A DNA stretch of 64,000 nucleotides from Bugulina stolonifera (GCA_935421135.1 OW285189.1:9817072-9881071); one strand, 5' to 3'; positions 1-12,920 are shown, counted from the first letter of the stretch. A program made the numbers and translations. The notes: a model not told the origin generated them from the sequence alone.

Positions 1-107
1 TTTGTGTACTATGGTTGAAAGATCAGACATACATTGCATATTATGTGTAACTGTGCATCAATGTGAACAATACTGTCATGTGCTTATAATTTATATTACA
101 CATGTAG

Positions 108-163
108 GAGAAGAAGCAGAATTAAAGCTCTATTTTGCGTTGAGAAAGGAGAAAAGGCGTTGA
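108..163 (+). CDS. Possible terminal coding exon of a gene entering from the left edge
   Basis: An AG acceptor (ending at 107) is followed by an open frame of two bases plus 17 codons and a TGA. The peptide is charge-rich and ends in a Lys/Arg cluster (LRKEKRR). The reading frame is closed in the other two phases. No upstream exon is visible because the window starts here. The product is not recognised. A chance open stretch of this length is quite possible, so this is only a candidate. Confidence 0.22.
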
Positions 164-1005
164 CAGGATTTTTCTTATGGTAAAAGTTATATATATTTAG
201 AATACTAGCTAATAATGTATTCTACAACACTGCGAATAAAACATGCTATTGTTTCCTAACCGTATTGTCCCATAGTGCACCAGCAAATATAAACATTGAG
301 TGTAGGCCTAAATTACCATGATTGTGCAACTCTAATAAATAATATGATCAAATTTACCTGCCTGTAAATGATCATTATTCATAATGACTTACAGGCTAGC
401 ATGTTTACCAGGATGTGTACATTTTATATTTTTGTAACTCAACATTAGTTAAAAACATCCTGTTTTCATGTATTTACTTTATGATTAATCTACTATGTAA
501 TATAATTTATATTATTAGTCACTACTAGAATTCTTGCCCACATATGCTTAATCATTAGCCCACACAACTATGAATGAGATCAGCTCCTAACTTCCTATTA
601 CCAAACAACTCTGGTATTATATAAGCTATAGCAGAAAGGAGTCCAAATTAGTTAGCAGACAGAGTATTGTCAATTGCCACAATTAGCCTACTGTTAGATG
701 AAATAGTTAAAGGACAATTATAAATTTATTGGAACTGAGAATATACCCAAAGAAGTAATTATCTACCATTATTCAAATACCAACTTTTACTTGTATGTAT
801 GTTGTCATTCGGTCAACATTGTGGAAATATAATTTACAATGTGGGCACCTCTTGGCAGATTATAAAGTTATTATGTTTTTCTAGTTCCAAGTTACAAGCA
901 CTTATCAATTATATTACTATATTTGTATTTCAACAAATAGTTGCTTACTAGTAGGTTTATGACTGCTAATGATTAGCTGAACTACATTGGTCTATACATT
1001 AACAG

Positions 1006-1214
1006 GCAGTGCAGAGAGATTGTTGGGATGTTATAAGCTCTCACAGAGCTTCAGCGTCCAGCTAGAAGACAACAAATCTCCGCGTGATGTCCTCCGGCGC
1101 GATCTGATGGCGCTGAAGATTGCCTGTTCTTACACAGACCTATTCAGTGGCTATCTTATTTGGAACTCCACTCCATTCAATTACAAGCCACTTGGCCGAG
1201 ACATACATGCATAG
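1006..1214 (+). CDS. Exon-like ORF, unrecognised
   Basis: The open frame follows an AG acceptor (cattaacag, ending at 1005) and runs 68 codons to TAG. It is richer in G+C than the AT-rich DNA around it and has varied codons, both of which suggest past or present coding. Charged and aromatic residues are mixed (for example DVLRRDLMALKIACSYTDLF). No family is recognised and no upstream exon with a matching phase was found. It may be a terminal exon or a remnant of a retrocopy; the next ORF (1291-1536) has the same composition and may come from the same source. Confidence 0.3.
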
Positions 1215-1290
1215 GATAACATCCTTGAGAACACTAGTAGCAGAGGCAGCTGAATGCATGTTCGGCGACCTGCAGTAAGAGGTAGAGAGG

Positions 1291-1536
1291 ATGGAGATAG
1301 AGCAGAAGGAGGTGGAGCAGAGGGTGATAGAGCAGGAGGCTGAAAATACTCTGTTAGAGACGAAGACTGAAGTGATGGAGTTGAGAGAGGAGACTCGGAG
1401 ATTCACCTCAAAAGTGGTAGTGATAAACAAAGATGGTAAGCCAATGACTATAAATTGGAACTGGAATCCTTCCCAGGAAAGTTTTTCCGAGCTTGGAATC
1501 CTCTCCCAGGAGCAAATCCTATTCAATTCATTATAA
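1291..1536 (+). CDS. Small ORF with predicted coiled coil, unrecognised
   Basis: ATG-initiated, 81 residues. The first ~38 residues are Glu/Gln/Val/Leu/Arg-rich with heptad-like spacing (EQKEVEQRVIEQEAENTLLE), so a coiled coil is likely. The second half (VVVINKDGKPMTINW) looks like a beta-strand stretch. It lies 77 bp after the previous ORF in a different frame. The product is unknown; it may be a genuine small gene, or the decayed second half of one formerly continuous with 1006-1214. Confidence 0.3.
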   Translation: MEIEQKEVEQRVIEQEAENTLLETKTEVMELREETRRFTSKVVVINKDGKPMTINWNWNPSQESFSELGILSQEQILFNSL

Positions 1537-2733
1537 GAACAGCGGCAAATGTAAGTAATTTTTTACAGAAAATATAAAAAACCATCAGACAAACTTATAG
1601 ACGATCAACTAGATTACAACCATACTTGCCAAGGAGCAGGAGCAAAAAGCATGGACTTTTTGACTCAAAATCCCCAGAAAAGCACCAGAATTCCTTGACA
1701 TAGTTTGGGAGTGCATTATTTGAAGGACACCTATCACTGAAAAGTATCAAATTATCAATTTTTGTGTTATTTAGTGGCTTGTAAGATATTTTCTTCAATG
1801 TAAATGACTTTGGGTTTAGGTTGTATCTTGTGTTTTATGAGGTTTGGCAACATTTTTTTTCACCATACATAAAAAATCATGACAGCTGGAAAATTAGTAG
1901 GGACAGGCACAAAACCAGCGGGTGTCCTGATAAAATCTGGACACTTGGCAAGTATGATTACAACTTAAAAGTGGTGAGGCATTACCTCATCCCAGCATAC
2001 AAATTAAGGAAATATGTAGGCCCTGGCCTACCAAATATTGAAATAACTCCATATTCATATTGGATATTTATATTTTTCATATAAATAATTGACTACTATT
2101 ACAATAACTCTCCTATTACTGTATTCATTTTCATTTAATTGTATTTTCCAATTTTTATTTTACTATTATAATTATTATTATTAAATTATATACTATACTT
2201 ATTAATTATAATTATAATTATTAGTACATTTTATGAAATTTAAAATTGTTATATTCTTTACACGTATTATAATAATTTAACAATAATATTTATTAATAAT
2301 TAATTATTTCAATAATTAATATAAAATATTGATTTATATTTTATTACACAGTGACAGTGACTCTTGACAATCGACAATGCAAGCATCTTTTAATCACCGT
2401 CAATCAACCACGTAGGCTATAACTAAAACTCAAATGCACTGTGACGGCTCATGGCTAACTAAACTATGACATGGCTATTCTATTTCTATTTCATATTATA
2501 TTATATTTATTTGGGTATTTGACGATTTCTATCCTTTATGTTATCCTTACTCTGACTCTATTCATATTGGATAAGCCAACTCGCCATTGAATTATTAGCG
2601 TGGATTATCGTTATCATCGTCATCTGCTGGTCCAATAGTCGAATCCCTGGAGGGATGCTACAGCAATTCTGTGTGCTAGGGGCGAGGAGAAAGGGCGGCT
2701 AGATATCAGCAAATGTCTTTGAAATGGTTATCA
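1537..2733. other. Intergenic, very AT-rich, no supported gene
   Basis: No convincing coding exon on either strand. Positions 2100-2340 are almost pure A/T with short ATT/AAT runs. The ORFs here are short and of random composition. Confidence 0.6.
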
Positions 2734-2779
2734 CATAGAGGTTATCACATGGGTTATCAAAGATCATCCTACCTCTATG
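2734..2779. repeat. 46-bp CATAGAG...CTCTATG bounded segment
   Basis: The segment starts with CATAGAGG and ends with CCTCTATG, the terminal sequences of the 3-kb element that begins 20 bp downstream. The inside (ggttatcacatgggttatca) also resembles the repeated 'ggttat' flanks of that element. The 8 bp on each side do not match, so it is not a clean insertion. It may be a decayed end fragment or an older internally deleted copy. Confidence 0.4.
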
Positions 2780-2799
2780 ATCAAAGATAGTGGTTATGC

Positions 2800-5700
2800 C
2801 ATAGAGGTAACACCCCATAGAGCAGGAACTCAAAAATTTTCCGCTATTAAACGCCGATTGGTCACTTGATGCCAGTTTTCCCCACGGGCGGCCATGATGC
2901 GATGGGGATTTCGTCCGTTTGTTTACATTAGTTACCATTACAATTATATATAAAACATAAAACTTTTCAACGCTGTTATTTACAGATACTATTTGTGTAA
3001 AATGTTTTGAATTTATATCTAAACTGTTTAATAACATTTCTGCCTTTTCACAATAATATTGATTTTAAAAATCTCTTTGTAAAATAGGACTTTACAGAGA
3101 AATAAGAAAGAATGTTCACTCGACCAAATAATACTAGTAACCGACTAGCGCGGCAGCGTATATCAGTAGAAAGTCTGTGAATGCGTTGATTGGTTAACCA
3201 AAATAAAACCGCATGTTATTGGGTATTGAAATCTCTAATCGCTAACATGATAGGCTTATTGTACAGAATTATCTACCCATAAAGGACTTTCAATAGCACG
3301 CGGACAATTCTGTTTATTTCAAGAAATGAGCACGGAGCTAGTTGTACTAATGGCATTCCTGGAACAATAGTTATACAATCTCATATAGTTAACATTGGTG
3401 TAATTGCAATAGTATACTTTGGGTTTCTTTCAACTAACAGTGTGGTTAGTAGGAATACAGTACGGTTGCTGTGAGTTGGAACTGGAAAGACAATGAAATA
3501 AATTCAATTCTTATTTATTATAATTAGTAGTTATTTATTCTATTATAATAATAATTATTGTTGTTGTAAAATTAAAAATTTACTCCATAATAAATAGTAT
3601 AATAATTTTGATTAGCCCAGAAGTTATAGCAAGTATCATTGTTTAAAATTAAGAAGCACATTCATTTGTCTAGCAATAGTGGAATCTCTCGGTACTGTTA
3701 TTGATTGAGGCTGAGTTAAATTAACTTTGCTCACTCCACTGTCACTGCTGTACCTATAGTAATGGTAATAGGCTACTACTACGCAGTAAATATAGTAATA
3801 CTATCAGGTGAAGTTGTGATCGCGACTCACTAGCAATTTATTACAATAGTCACAGATCAAAAACACTACACTCACTCATCAGATCAGTGACTATACCTAC
3901 TAACTATTATTTTAATAATTCAGGTGATTTCCATAGACTATTAATCAACATGAACATGTTTATCATTGAATTGATTATATTTATGTAATTATTTTATAAT
4001 ATTAATATTTATGATTGTAAATTAAAATTAATTTGTTGGCGATAATAAGTGTAATAGGCCTATTATGATTATAATTATTGTAATTGTGCTATAGGCCTAT
4101 CAGCATTACTTTGAATGTTAGTATAGGCTAACTTTATATTGCTAGGAAATTTATTTAAGAAATCTATAAACTATGACTTTGTTTCGCAGATGTGAACTTT
4201 CCTTTGTCCATTCCTGACTATAGTTTGATTCCGAAGCTTTGTAGTATCTAATTGCATAGCGCAGTTAATAGCCTAAATACATTATAATTAAAGATCTACA
4301 CCAGCTTAGCATAATCTTAGAATGGTTTCAAGCTAAACTATAACTGAAAAGAAAGATGATATGGAAGGAAAAATCTAAATTTCTTAGGGCTGTTAATTAG
4401 TCATTAAACATAATGTAGAACATTGAATAGTCTTATGCAAGTTTATAGGCCTATGTCATTTATTTAATTTCTTAGTAACAGTTTGTTTAACCACAACTTT
4501 CCTAGCCTTTCTACCTGCAATAGAATAGGTGCAGGTTGAGTTGTAGCATTGATTTTTTTATCTATAGGTTGGAGATTAAAGTGAAATCTGGATACCACGA
4601 TGCACATTGCCACAACTCTATGTGTGGCGCTCATCCATCATACCCATCAAGTAGGTTATGATTATGAACTCTTTTCCTGGGACTCGTGCACACAAACTGT
4701 AACAACTGCTTTCCAATTAGAAATGGGTTTCACGGTTAAAATGAGATGCTTGATTTAATTAAGGCTTGTTATTTTGTATATATGTGTGAGAATGTACTTG
4801 GTAGATTTCTGTCGTCTATTATAGAGCTGTTATGGATTTAATTCATAGGCAACATCCAGAGTGATCAACTATATCAACATATTATATGTCTTATCAAAAT
4901 CGTACTTTATTTTACTCTGATATAATGTGATGCCAATTTGGCAAGAATCATGTAACTACTAATAGCTGTACTGTTATGGTAGGACAGTAGGCATTGAACA
5001 TGTCTCATGTGTGGTAAGCGTGAAGCATTTATTTATCTGGTATCAATTTCCTAATATAGGTCTACTAGACAGAATATTGATCTGTGCTGATGCTGTGAAT
5101 TTTGAAGAGCTGGCTGATCTTATTCCTAAGAATGGCAAGGAGTGACTTCTAAATATTGAATAAGAGTTCTTATGCTATTTTTATTCAGTAAATATTTAAA
5201 ATAGATTTGGTCAAAATATTGGCATATATACTCCATGTTATGAATTGGTTTTGTCTGTCTACATAGAGGTTTTTATTTGTAATATGCAACTTCTGCAAAT
5301 CTGTTCTACATATAGAAATACACCTATTAGTATTTATACTCTATCAATCATGTGATACCAGGATAATCCATAGGACGTAGGACAATTAACAACTACAGTA
5401 GCTTTAGCTGTATTCTAATTTGAGGTAAAAGTGTTACTTAATGCTACAGCTGTTAAGTAAAGTAATCTTGCCTACTGAAAGCCAAAATAACTAGAACTAG
5501 AAGCTGTGTAATAATAATTTTGTGACGTACTAATATACTAATGTACAATATTTGCAATTACCACGCAGTTACTATCAAAGTTACAAAATATGATAAATAT
5601 AATGATTATGTTGGTCTGAAATAATTGGAAAATATGTGTGCAACAAAAAATTTTAGATAATTGGTAGCAAAAACAAATTTGGACTACTAACTAAATGACT

Positions 5701-5833
5701 AACTAATCATAGCAGCGCGTAGGTAACTAATGTAAACAAACGGTAACTACCCCAACACATCATGGCCGCCAGGGATGAAAAGTGGCATCACAAAATTTAC
5801 GGGAGTTCCTGCTCTAGGGGAGATAACTCTATG
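2800..5833 (+). mobile_element. Non-autonomous hAT-like DNA transposon, copy 1 (3034 bp)
   Basis: Both ends start with CATAGAG (CATAGAGGTAACACCCC at the left, CATAGAGTTATCTCCCC on the reverse strand at the right). The similarity continues inward for over 100 bp through shared blocks such as AGAGCAGGAACTC, GGCGGCCATGATG and CGTTTGTTTACATTAGTTACC, so these are long imperfect terminal inverted repeats. The element is flanked by a perfect 8-bp direct repeat, GGTTATGC (2792-2799 and 5834-5841). An 8-bp duplication and a CA-terminal TIR are typical of hAT elements. The interior has no long ORF, so it cannot encode a transposase. A second, inverted copy of nearly the same sequence lies at 28330-31372, also with a perfect target duplication. 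The near-identity of the two copies implies fairly recent movement. Confidence 0.88.
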
Positions 5834-5842
5834 GGTTATGCG

Positions 5843-5862
5843 CATAGAGGTATGCCTCTATG
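5843..5862. repeat. Perfect 20-bp palindrome made of two TIR tips
   Basis: CATAGAGGTATGCCTCTATG reads the same on both strands and begins 2 bp after the right target duplication of the 3-kb element. The outer 7 bp on each side are the terminal CATAGAG of that element. It may be an excision footprint, or two joined ends of a second insertion at the same hotspot. Confidence 0.5.
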
Positions 5863-6083
5863 CCTTTTACCACTTTGCCTTTTACGCTCTTTGACTAGAG
5901 TGTATAAATATAGCAGTCCCATAATCTTTTATTTTGCGTTATAATACACCGACTGTGATTGGAGTGGGATATCTGTGAAAACCTATAGAGAGCAAGTTAT
6001 TCAAGCCTTACGTTTCTATTGATTCTGGAATCATAAAATTATTTTAAAATATTGGAGCAGAACATATATAATATATATATAAC

Positions 6084-6688
6084 CAGAGATGTGTGCAAGT
6101 TTTATTTTGGAAACTCAAGTTTTCATGGCCAACTCTTAGTTGTGACTCTTCAAGTTACAAGTCAATTCTTTCAGTGACAGATCAAAACTTTCAAGTTACG
6201 AGTTAAATCAAATGTTTACATGTCCCCAGAAACTCAAGTTTTTGTCAAGTTATCCAAGTTAACTACAAGCAAGTTTCAATTCAATTCTTTGCTTGTTTAA
6301 CTCGAGTCTTTTTATAGAGTTATTGAGTTATTGTTTAGCTTATGGTGAAATTTTGTTAGGAAATGGTGTTAGAAGTTCAAATTTCAAAGTAAAATGTCAC
6401 AGTTTTAGTGTAAAATGCTTTATAATTGTGGTTGTGGTTGGTGGTTATAACTGTGGTTATTTCTATTCATTACAATTCACAACTGCCCAATGAAAACTCG
6501 AGTTATTGAATATTTCAACATAATGATGTGTGAGTTGAGAGTCTTTGATCATAGCCATAATTGAATTACAATTCAAGTTACAAGTTTTTGACAGCTGTAT
6601 ATTCAAGTTACGAGTCTTTATAATAAGCCATAAAATGTTGCTTGAATTAACTCGAGTGAGAGTCTTTAACTCGAGTCTGGCATCTCTG
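6084..6688 (+). mobile_element. hAT-type MITE (605 bp)
   Basis: It begins CAGAGATG and ends CATCTCTG, with a perfect 8-bp direct repeat TATATAAC on both sides (6076-6083 and 6689-6696). The interior is built from many degenerate copies of short blocks such as CAAGTTACAAGT, AACTCGAGT and CAAGTT, with no coding capacity (the ORFs on both strands are by-products of these repeats). An 87-bp deletion derivative with its own target duplication is at 9966-10052. Confidence 0.85.
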
Positions 6689-6696
6689 TATATAAC

Positions 6697-9600
6697 TTTA
6701 TTTAATGTGCAATATAACATGTAATAAATAGCTTAGATTAGTATAGGCATTGCAATATAGTATTATTTAGAGGTCAGCAGCTTGATCTCGCATTTCCAAA
6801 AGTCGTTAAAGCAAGGAGTAAAAAGTAAAGTCTTCTTACTCCTTGGTTAAAGGAACTCTCATCTTTAGCCATAGCCATTTATGATTTACTGTTTTGGTTT
6901 AGATTAGATTCACGAGTTGGATTCTCATGCCAATCGTATCATTTCATAACTAACCACACACAGCAGTATTGCTGAATCCAAGGCCAATCATATCATAATA
7001 TTTAACAGTTTAGCACACTGTTACAGAATTGAGGCACTCTCCTTGCGCCGATGGTGATCGAGAGTGTTCTACCTTATCCGAGATAAAAATTATAGTAACT
7101 AATTTTAATTTAAAATAAAAATTGTTATAACAATTATTAAATCAATTAGCTATAATTATGAATTTATAATTATTATTATAATATAATTAATAATAATATT
7201 TACCAACAGCCACTGTCTCTGTGGTGTGAACTCAAGTTTCATTTGTGTTTTGTTGTTTCCTGCCAATGTTATTTCTCTTCTTCTACTAATAATTTATTTG
7301 CTTTGTCTTTTGTCGAACATCACATTGCTACGGTAAATGGAAATAGGATTAGAATCAAATAATTGTCGGACTGAACATAATAATCATAATAATGATAGTC
7401 ATAATGTAATGTTATATTATTAAATATAAATAAAATTATAATTATGTATTATTTAACTTCTTTTTCTGTGAATTGAGTCAAGTCCTACTCTGAGACAGAA
7501 ATACAAGTTTTTTTCATATTCAAGGAGAATTTCACAAATTGTGCCCTACTTTGAAGTTAGTTTTTGTACTGTTCTAAACAAGATATTCAAACAATTATTG
7601 TACAGTATACTAAATCAACATGTGTTCTCTTATTAATAACAAAGGATTTGTATTTTATGACCCTTCTTATGCCTCAATTAGTGAAATTAAAACTCCTTCT
7701 AAACGATTGAAAAATTAGGAGTTATCTCCTTTTTGAGATTTCGGCATTCTATTTTGTGAGACTACGGTTTCCGGCGATCGACCATTCCTGGGGAGATAAC
7801 TTTATACTATTATCCGTATAATATAATGCTATGCTAATTATACATGTACTTGTTTTCCTTACTTCCATTTCAATTTCTTGACTGCATTTATAAATTGAGT
7901 GGATTAATTGAGTTGTCAGTGCAATCACATAGACCTTAGCATCGCCTGTCAACAATGCAAATGCATTTATACCTGTACATGTATCAGTAATATAATATAC
8001 ATTTTATCATTATAAAACTTATGTATGACAAATGAACGTGCATGTACATGCTGAAGGTACCATATGGCACAACACACTGTATTTTTATAAACATTATATG
8101 TAATCACGAATTCTTTATATTATATCTACATATACATATTTTATACATATGCATGTATAAAAGGTTTACACAATATCATTGGAAATAATTTCTGACACTC
8201 TGCTACCCATGAAAAACATTGGTAATAGTATTATTAAAAGTACACATTAAAATATTATACTGCAGGTGGCTAGGCTAGGCTAGGCTAGGATAGCTTCAAC
8301 TGCTGAATTTATGGCAAAGCACTAATGATTACCACCATATAGCATATACTATGGTTTTTTTTATAACATAGCCAACAGATTGTGCTAGAGAGTATTGAGC
8401 AGTCAGAGCAGAGGTGTACAAGTGGAGGAAGTTCCAGCAGAGTGCAGTGGACTGTGTTATGATCAAACTTCAACTTCACTGCCAGGATTTCAACAGTTGA
8501 ACACTTGCATAGCTGGTGAGGTAGAGGTCACTGGCAAGCCCTACAGTTATAGACTGACCTTGTTGACCATATGATGTTGACAGCTAATATAATGGCTGAT
8601 AGCAAATGGTTGCAAGATTCAGGCCATGGAGGTCAATAATTGTTTAGATGCAGAAGTGGAGAAATTTGAGATAACCTCTGTTTTTCAGTAAAACTTAAAC
8701 AGAAATCGCTTTCTCTAGATTTATTCTCCTTCTCCAAAACCCCAGCTAAGGAGTAAGGAGGTCTATCTAGCTTTCACCACTACTGCACCTACATGCAAAA
8801 GCAATGGACAAATATTTAACCTCAAGGAGACTGCTGGCAATGATGAATGAGGGTTCTTCCTAAAGTTGTTCCTGTTGAACTGGATAGTTTACCCTCCATC
8901 AGTGTCTCTTGCGACATTGCAAGGCTATAACATTTTGTCTGGAACATCTTACCAGAATTTATCTGCAACCAAGAAATGACTGTCTCGTGTATTACTTTCA
9001 TTTGCACATAGATCTGCCTACACACAGTCTTCATGTGTAACAATGGATAATTCATGTAAGTGTAATTACTATAACAACCAAATTCAAAATTATTAGAGAC
9101 TGAAGGAGTATCAGATTCTAAATCTTCTTTGCCGATAAAGCATCAATGTTTAAGATACAGGATTCCGAGTAGTTATTCATACAACTACCTACCCCAAGAG
9201 CTATATGGATATGAAACTGCATTTTCTTGAAAGCATCGGCTAGTGCATGGTAAAACTCATTAGAGCTTCAGTACTACAAACTCATAGAATAAAGTAAGAG
9301 AGCATATCGGCATCTGGTGGCCCAACTGCAGCAGGCACTGCAACATCCTACAACACAAGTCAACAAGCTGTATGTGTTAGTATCAACTCAACATTGATAG
9401 TATGCCCACTATCGTCAGTATTAGTAGTCACAGCAGCAGTTTACTAGCAAAATAAAAGAACCATTTGTGGTGTTAGCTGTAGTTCGTATTAGCAGTAGGA
9501 GTAGTTACTTATAGTAGTAGTTAGTAGTAAGTTGAAGTGATAGCAGTGTTACGATGATTTCAGTAGTTAGTTATGGTTGCATTAGTAGTAATCATGCAAG

Positions 9601-9965
9601 TAGTTAAAATCAGCAGTAGTAATAGTAGTAGTTGGTTACAATAATAGTTAGTCGTAGAAAAGTGGTAAGTTGTCGCAGTAGTACCAGGGGGTCCAGTGGT
9701 AGCAGTAGTAGCTACAGTATCAATAGAATCAACAGAAGTCGAATTATCAATAGTAATAGTAGTAGTTAGATATAGTAGTCACCAAGTCACCACAGTGTAG
9801 GCCCAATACTTTTAGTCACATAGGCCTATGCCATTTTAGAGAATAGTTAAGAGTATCAATAGGGTTTGTCACAGTCACTGAGGCTAAAGTAAATTTCTTA
9901 ATGGTCAGTATTGTCAAACAGATTCATAATATTGCACAAACATACATAGGATACTAGTTTTTTTC
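6697..9965. other. Intergenic, no supported gene; degenerate simple repeats
   Basis: No exon with family similarity or matched splice signals was found. Positions 7080-7200 are AT-rich. Positions 8266-8289 hold a short (GGCTA)n run. Positions 9420-9790 are a long degenerate AGT/GTA trinucleotide region. The ORFs at 7749-7955 and 8822-9055 (minus strand) show no family similarity. Confidence 0.55.
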
Positions 9966-10052
9966 CAGAGATGTTTGCAAGCTTTATTTTGGAAACGAGT
10001 CTTTTAATAAGCCATAAAATGTTGCTTGAATTAACTGAGTCTGGCATTTCTG
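9966..10052 (+). mobile_element. 87-bp internally deleted hAT MITE
   Basis: The first ~37 bp match the left end of the 605-bp MITE (cagagatgt.tgcaag.tttattttgga), and the last ~50 bp match its right end (taataagccataaaatgttg, then ctggcatttctg). A perfect 8-bp direct repeat, TTTTTTTC, flanks it (9958-9965 and 10053-10060). It is therefore a separate transposed deletion derivative, not a local remnant. Confidence 0.8.
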
Positions 10053-10079
10053 TTTTTTTCTTTCAGTCATTGGGCTTAC

Positions 10080-10166
10080 TTACTGCTTATTTTAATTTTA
10101 TTTATCTGAACGCACGCCATGAAATGAAAATTAGCAAGATTAAAATAAAATTAAAATAGGCAGTAA
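10080..10166. repeat. Foldback repeat with 24-bp arms
   Basis: The arms 10080-10103 (ttactgcttattttaatttt...) and 10143-10166 are inverted copies with one mismatch, separated by 39 bp. It could form a stable hairpin. It begins 20 bp after the 8-bp duplication of the 87-bp MITE and may be another small foldback element. Confidence 0.6.
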
Positions 10167-10687
10167 AGGAAGAAATAGAACACCAGGAAAGTATGGAGGT
10201 GAAGTGATGTACTGCAATCAAATACAATGGGAAAAAGATAGTTCCAAACTAAACCTCTCCGGGACAGTTTGAACCCCTAACCCCACCCATTAATTTTCCT
10301 TTTTAATATTAATTTTTCATTCAATTAAACTTAATTATCGGTGAATTGTATTCTAATAAATGTAATCTACACAGTTGAGAAACGTCCTGCTGGAACTGTC
10401 TTTTTTTGGAAATGTTGCTTTACCATCTCCAACTAACAGCTTTAATCATTTATATTTAGCCTGTTTTGGTAAAAGCAACACACTAAATAAATTGAATGAT
10501 ATATTATTATATTGATTTGCATTGCCTTCAATTGATTGTTTGACTTATAATCATTAATTTACAGCGGCAAGGAAGCAGTAACTGGTGATTCATTTGTCTT
10601 GTGTCTAGTCAACAGCAATCTGATGCCAAAGAAATAAAAGTGATTTTATTGCAGCTTCAGTTCATGTTATATTTCCCACGGAAACTT

Positions 10688-10910
10688 ACTGAGAGTCACT
10701 GCTAGCTGAATCTGACTGAGAATCACTGCTAGCTCCGAATCTGACTGAGAGTCACTGCTAGCTGAATCTGACTCAGAGTCACTGCTAGCTCCGAATCTGA
10801 CTGAGAGTCACGCAAGCTCCGAATCTGACTGAGAGTCACTGCTAGCTCCGAATCTGACTGATAGTCACTGCTAGCTCCAAATATGACTGAGAGTCACTGC
10901 TAGCTCCGCT
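10688..10910. repeat. Tandem repeat, eight units of 27-29 bp
   Basis: The unit reads approximately ACTGAGAGTCACTGCTAG followed by CTCCGAATCTG or the shorter CTGAATCTG. Eight consecutive units are recognisable, with point changes (GAATC, CTCAG, CGCAAG, GATAG). The mix of 27- and 29-bp units breaks any reading frame, so it is a noncoding minisatellite. Confidence 0.85.
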
Positions 10911-12920
10911 GAACTACCAATGAAACCCATGGTATAACAGTTATTAATTAATTACGTGCATAAGTAAATAAAAACTAACATAATTGATGATAAATAACTA
11001 TTTTAAGCAAATTGAAACTAGCGTTTTTTATAGTTCAGTGAAACTGCAGTGACTGTCAGTCAGAGTGAGAGTCGGTGGGAAATAATCTAGTAGGATTAGA
11101 AAAGAATGAACAAATATTTATTATAATATAACTTGATTTGATTTCTCACCGATGAATGAATATGCATTGTAGAATATGCCGTGAGCTATTAGTCGGTATA
11201 AAAGACAAGTAAGTGTAAGTAGCATAAAACTTTGGAAATTACAAAAAAAACACAAGTAGCCGTAGCAAACCACTAAACTGCGAATGCGCAAACTCACCGG
11301 AAACAGCACGGCTATAGCAATATAGTGGTTTTAACGGGGCATATATTAGTCATCTCGCATATCGGTGTAAGTTTGCAGATCTTAGACTACCAATAAGGAT
11401 GCGCCCATGACCAATCAGATAAACCGATTTTTTGGATAAAAACGCGGATTTTGATATTTGTGGAAATGACGTCTGGAACCGCCAGATTTTGAACTATCAC
11501 TTTAGAATCACTTCAAAATTTGTGATTTTCCCCTTTCAGATCGAGTTCAAGTAAAGTTGTAGTTACGAATGCAGCCAAGCTGTATGTCATGTAGCCTACA
11601 ATAGGATGAGCAGTAAGTTAGCAGGGTGGCCAACCAAAATTTTTAAAAAGAAGTTGAAAAAATATAAAAATGAGTTGAAAATGTTAGGAAAATTTTTCAG
11701 GATAATTGCTGAATCATATCTGTACAGGTGGCATGGTAAAACGTTTTCTGTACTCTTGTACCAAATTGCATCAATGTTTTGAATAGTAGGATGTATTATT
11801 ACACATTTGTCATTTTCCTCTAGGTGAACTACCAGGCCTAATTTGATTAGATTGAGGACTTTCTATGTACATATTACATTGTGAAACTGACTTTCATGAA
11901 TTTAGCAAAATGAAGTCTACTAAAATGTCTGGGACATAAATTTAAACAATGTCCCAGACTAGCGAGCATTTTTGCCGCGTTTTCATCACGCTTTTCTAAC
12001 GTGACTAAGATTTTCCCACTGCACAAAGCACACTAGCGATATTATCTTCACAAACGGGGTTCCGAGTGTGTGTGCCAAGGCAGGCAATTATTTTTATATA
12101 TCCAGCCTCCGTGCGCATCATATTATGACAGCGACCCGATATGTAATCTTTATTGAAAGACAAAATTGAGGGGTGGTGTCGCTAAAACTTAGCTGGTCAA
12201 TCATAAGCGAAACGTAAAATATTAAACATGCTTGATATTGAGCGAACAGAGCACTTTCATTCAATATTCTGACGCCCTGTCGCTCCACCGTCATTTCACG
12301 GCGAATAACGGTGCTAGCCTGTGTCTAATTTTAGAGGCCTAAGCTAAGCCAAATGGGCTGTTTATTGGCTGGATTAAAAACACAGCAAATAAACGAGTCC
12401 AGTTTCCACAAAAGGAGTCCATATGCGTCATGCGTCCAACTAACAATATTGTTTCTCTAAAATGCACCTGTGGACTCATTATGCGTCCTAGTTAGTCAGT
12501 GTGTAAGTAGTCCACTACAACACTAAGCTTGGTTAAAAGGTCTAAATTGGTATGTGACCAAAAAAATTCTAATAATTGGTAATATAATTTGGCCTTTGTT
12601 TCCATGTCACTTGTCATGCCATTTGAAAGTTTGTCCATGTCAGATAAAACGATTGACAAGTTATTACACATGCCTTTAACAAAAAAAATGTCCATGTAAG
12701 TACCAAGTGCAATTAGAATTTGCTTGTATGTATAGACCACTAATTAGGCCTACAAGTATACTTGAGTACAACTCTACAGCTGTGTTATTTAATAGCTATT
12801 ATATCATAGAAAAGTGTATAATTTGATAATAATACAAGCCTACTTAAAATATTTATATTGAATTTTATAATTGATTTTTATAGTAATTATATTCTATCAA
12901 TACTGCAAATATTTCAAATA
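10911..12920. other. Intergenic, no supported gene
   Basis: No splice-consistent exon was found. There is a stretch of slightly higher G+C at 11940-12330. The ORFs at 11121-11309 and 12492-12740 on the minus strand have random composition. Confidence 0.5.

Noticed and set aside
2699..3037. 112-residue ORF on the minus strand, repeated as the 88-residue plus-strand ORF at 31135-31401
   Set aside because: Both are the same terminal segment of the 3-kb transposon; the frame runs through the inverted repeat and has no family similarity.
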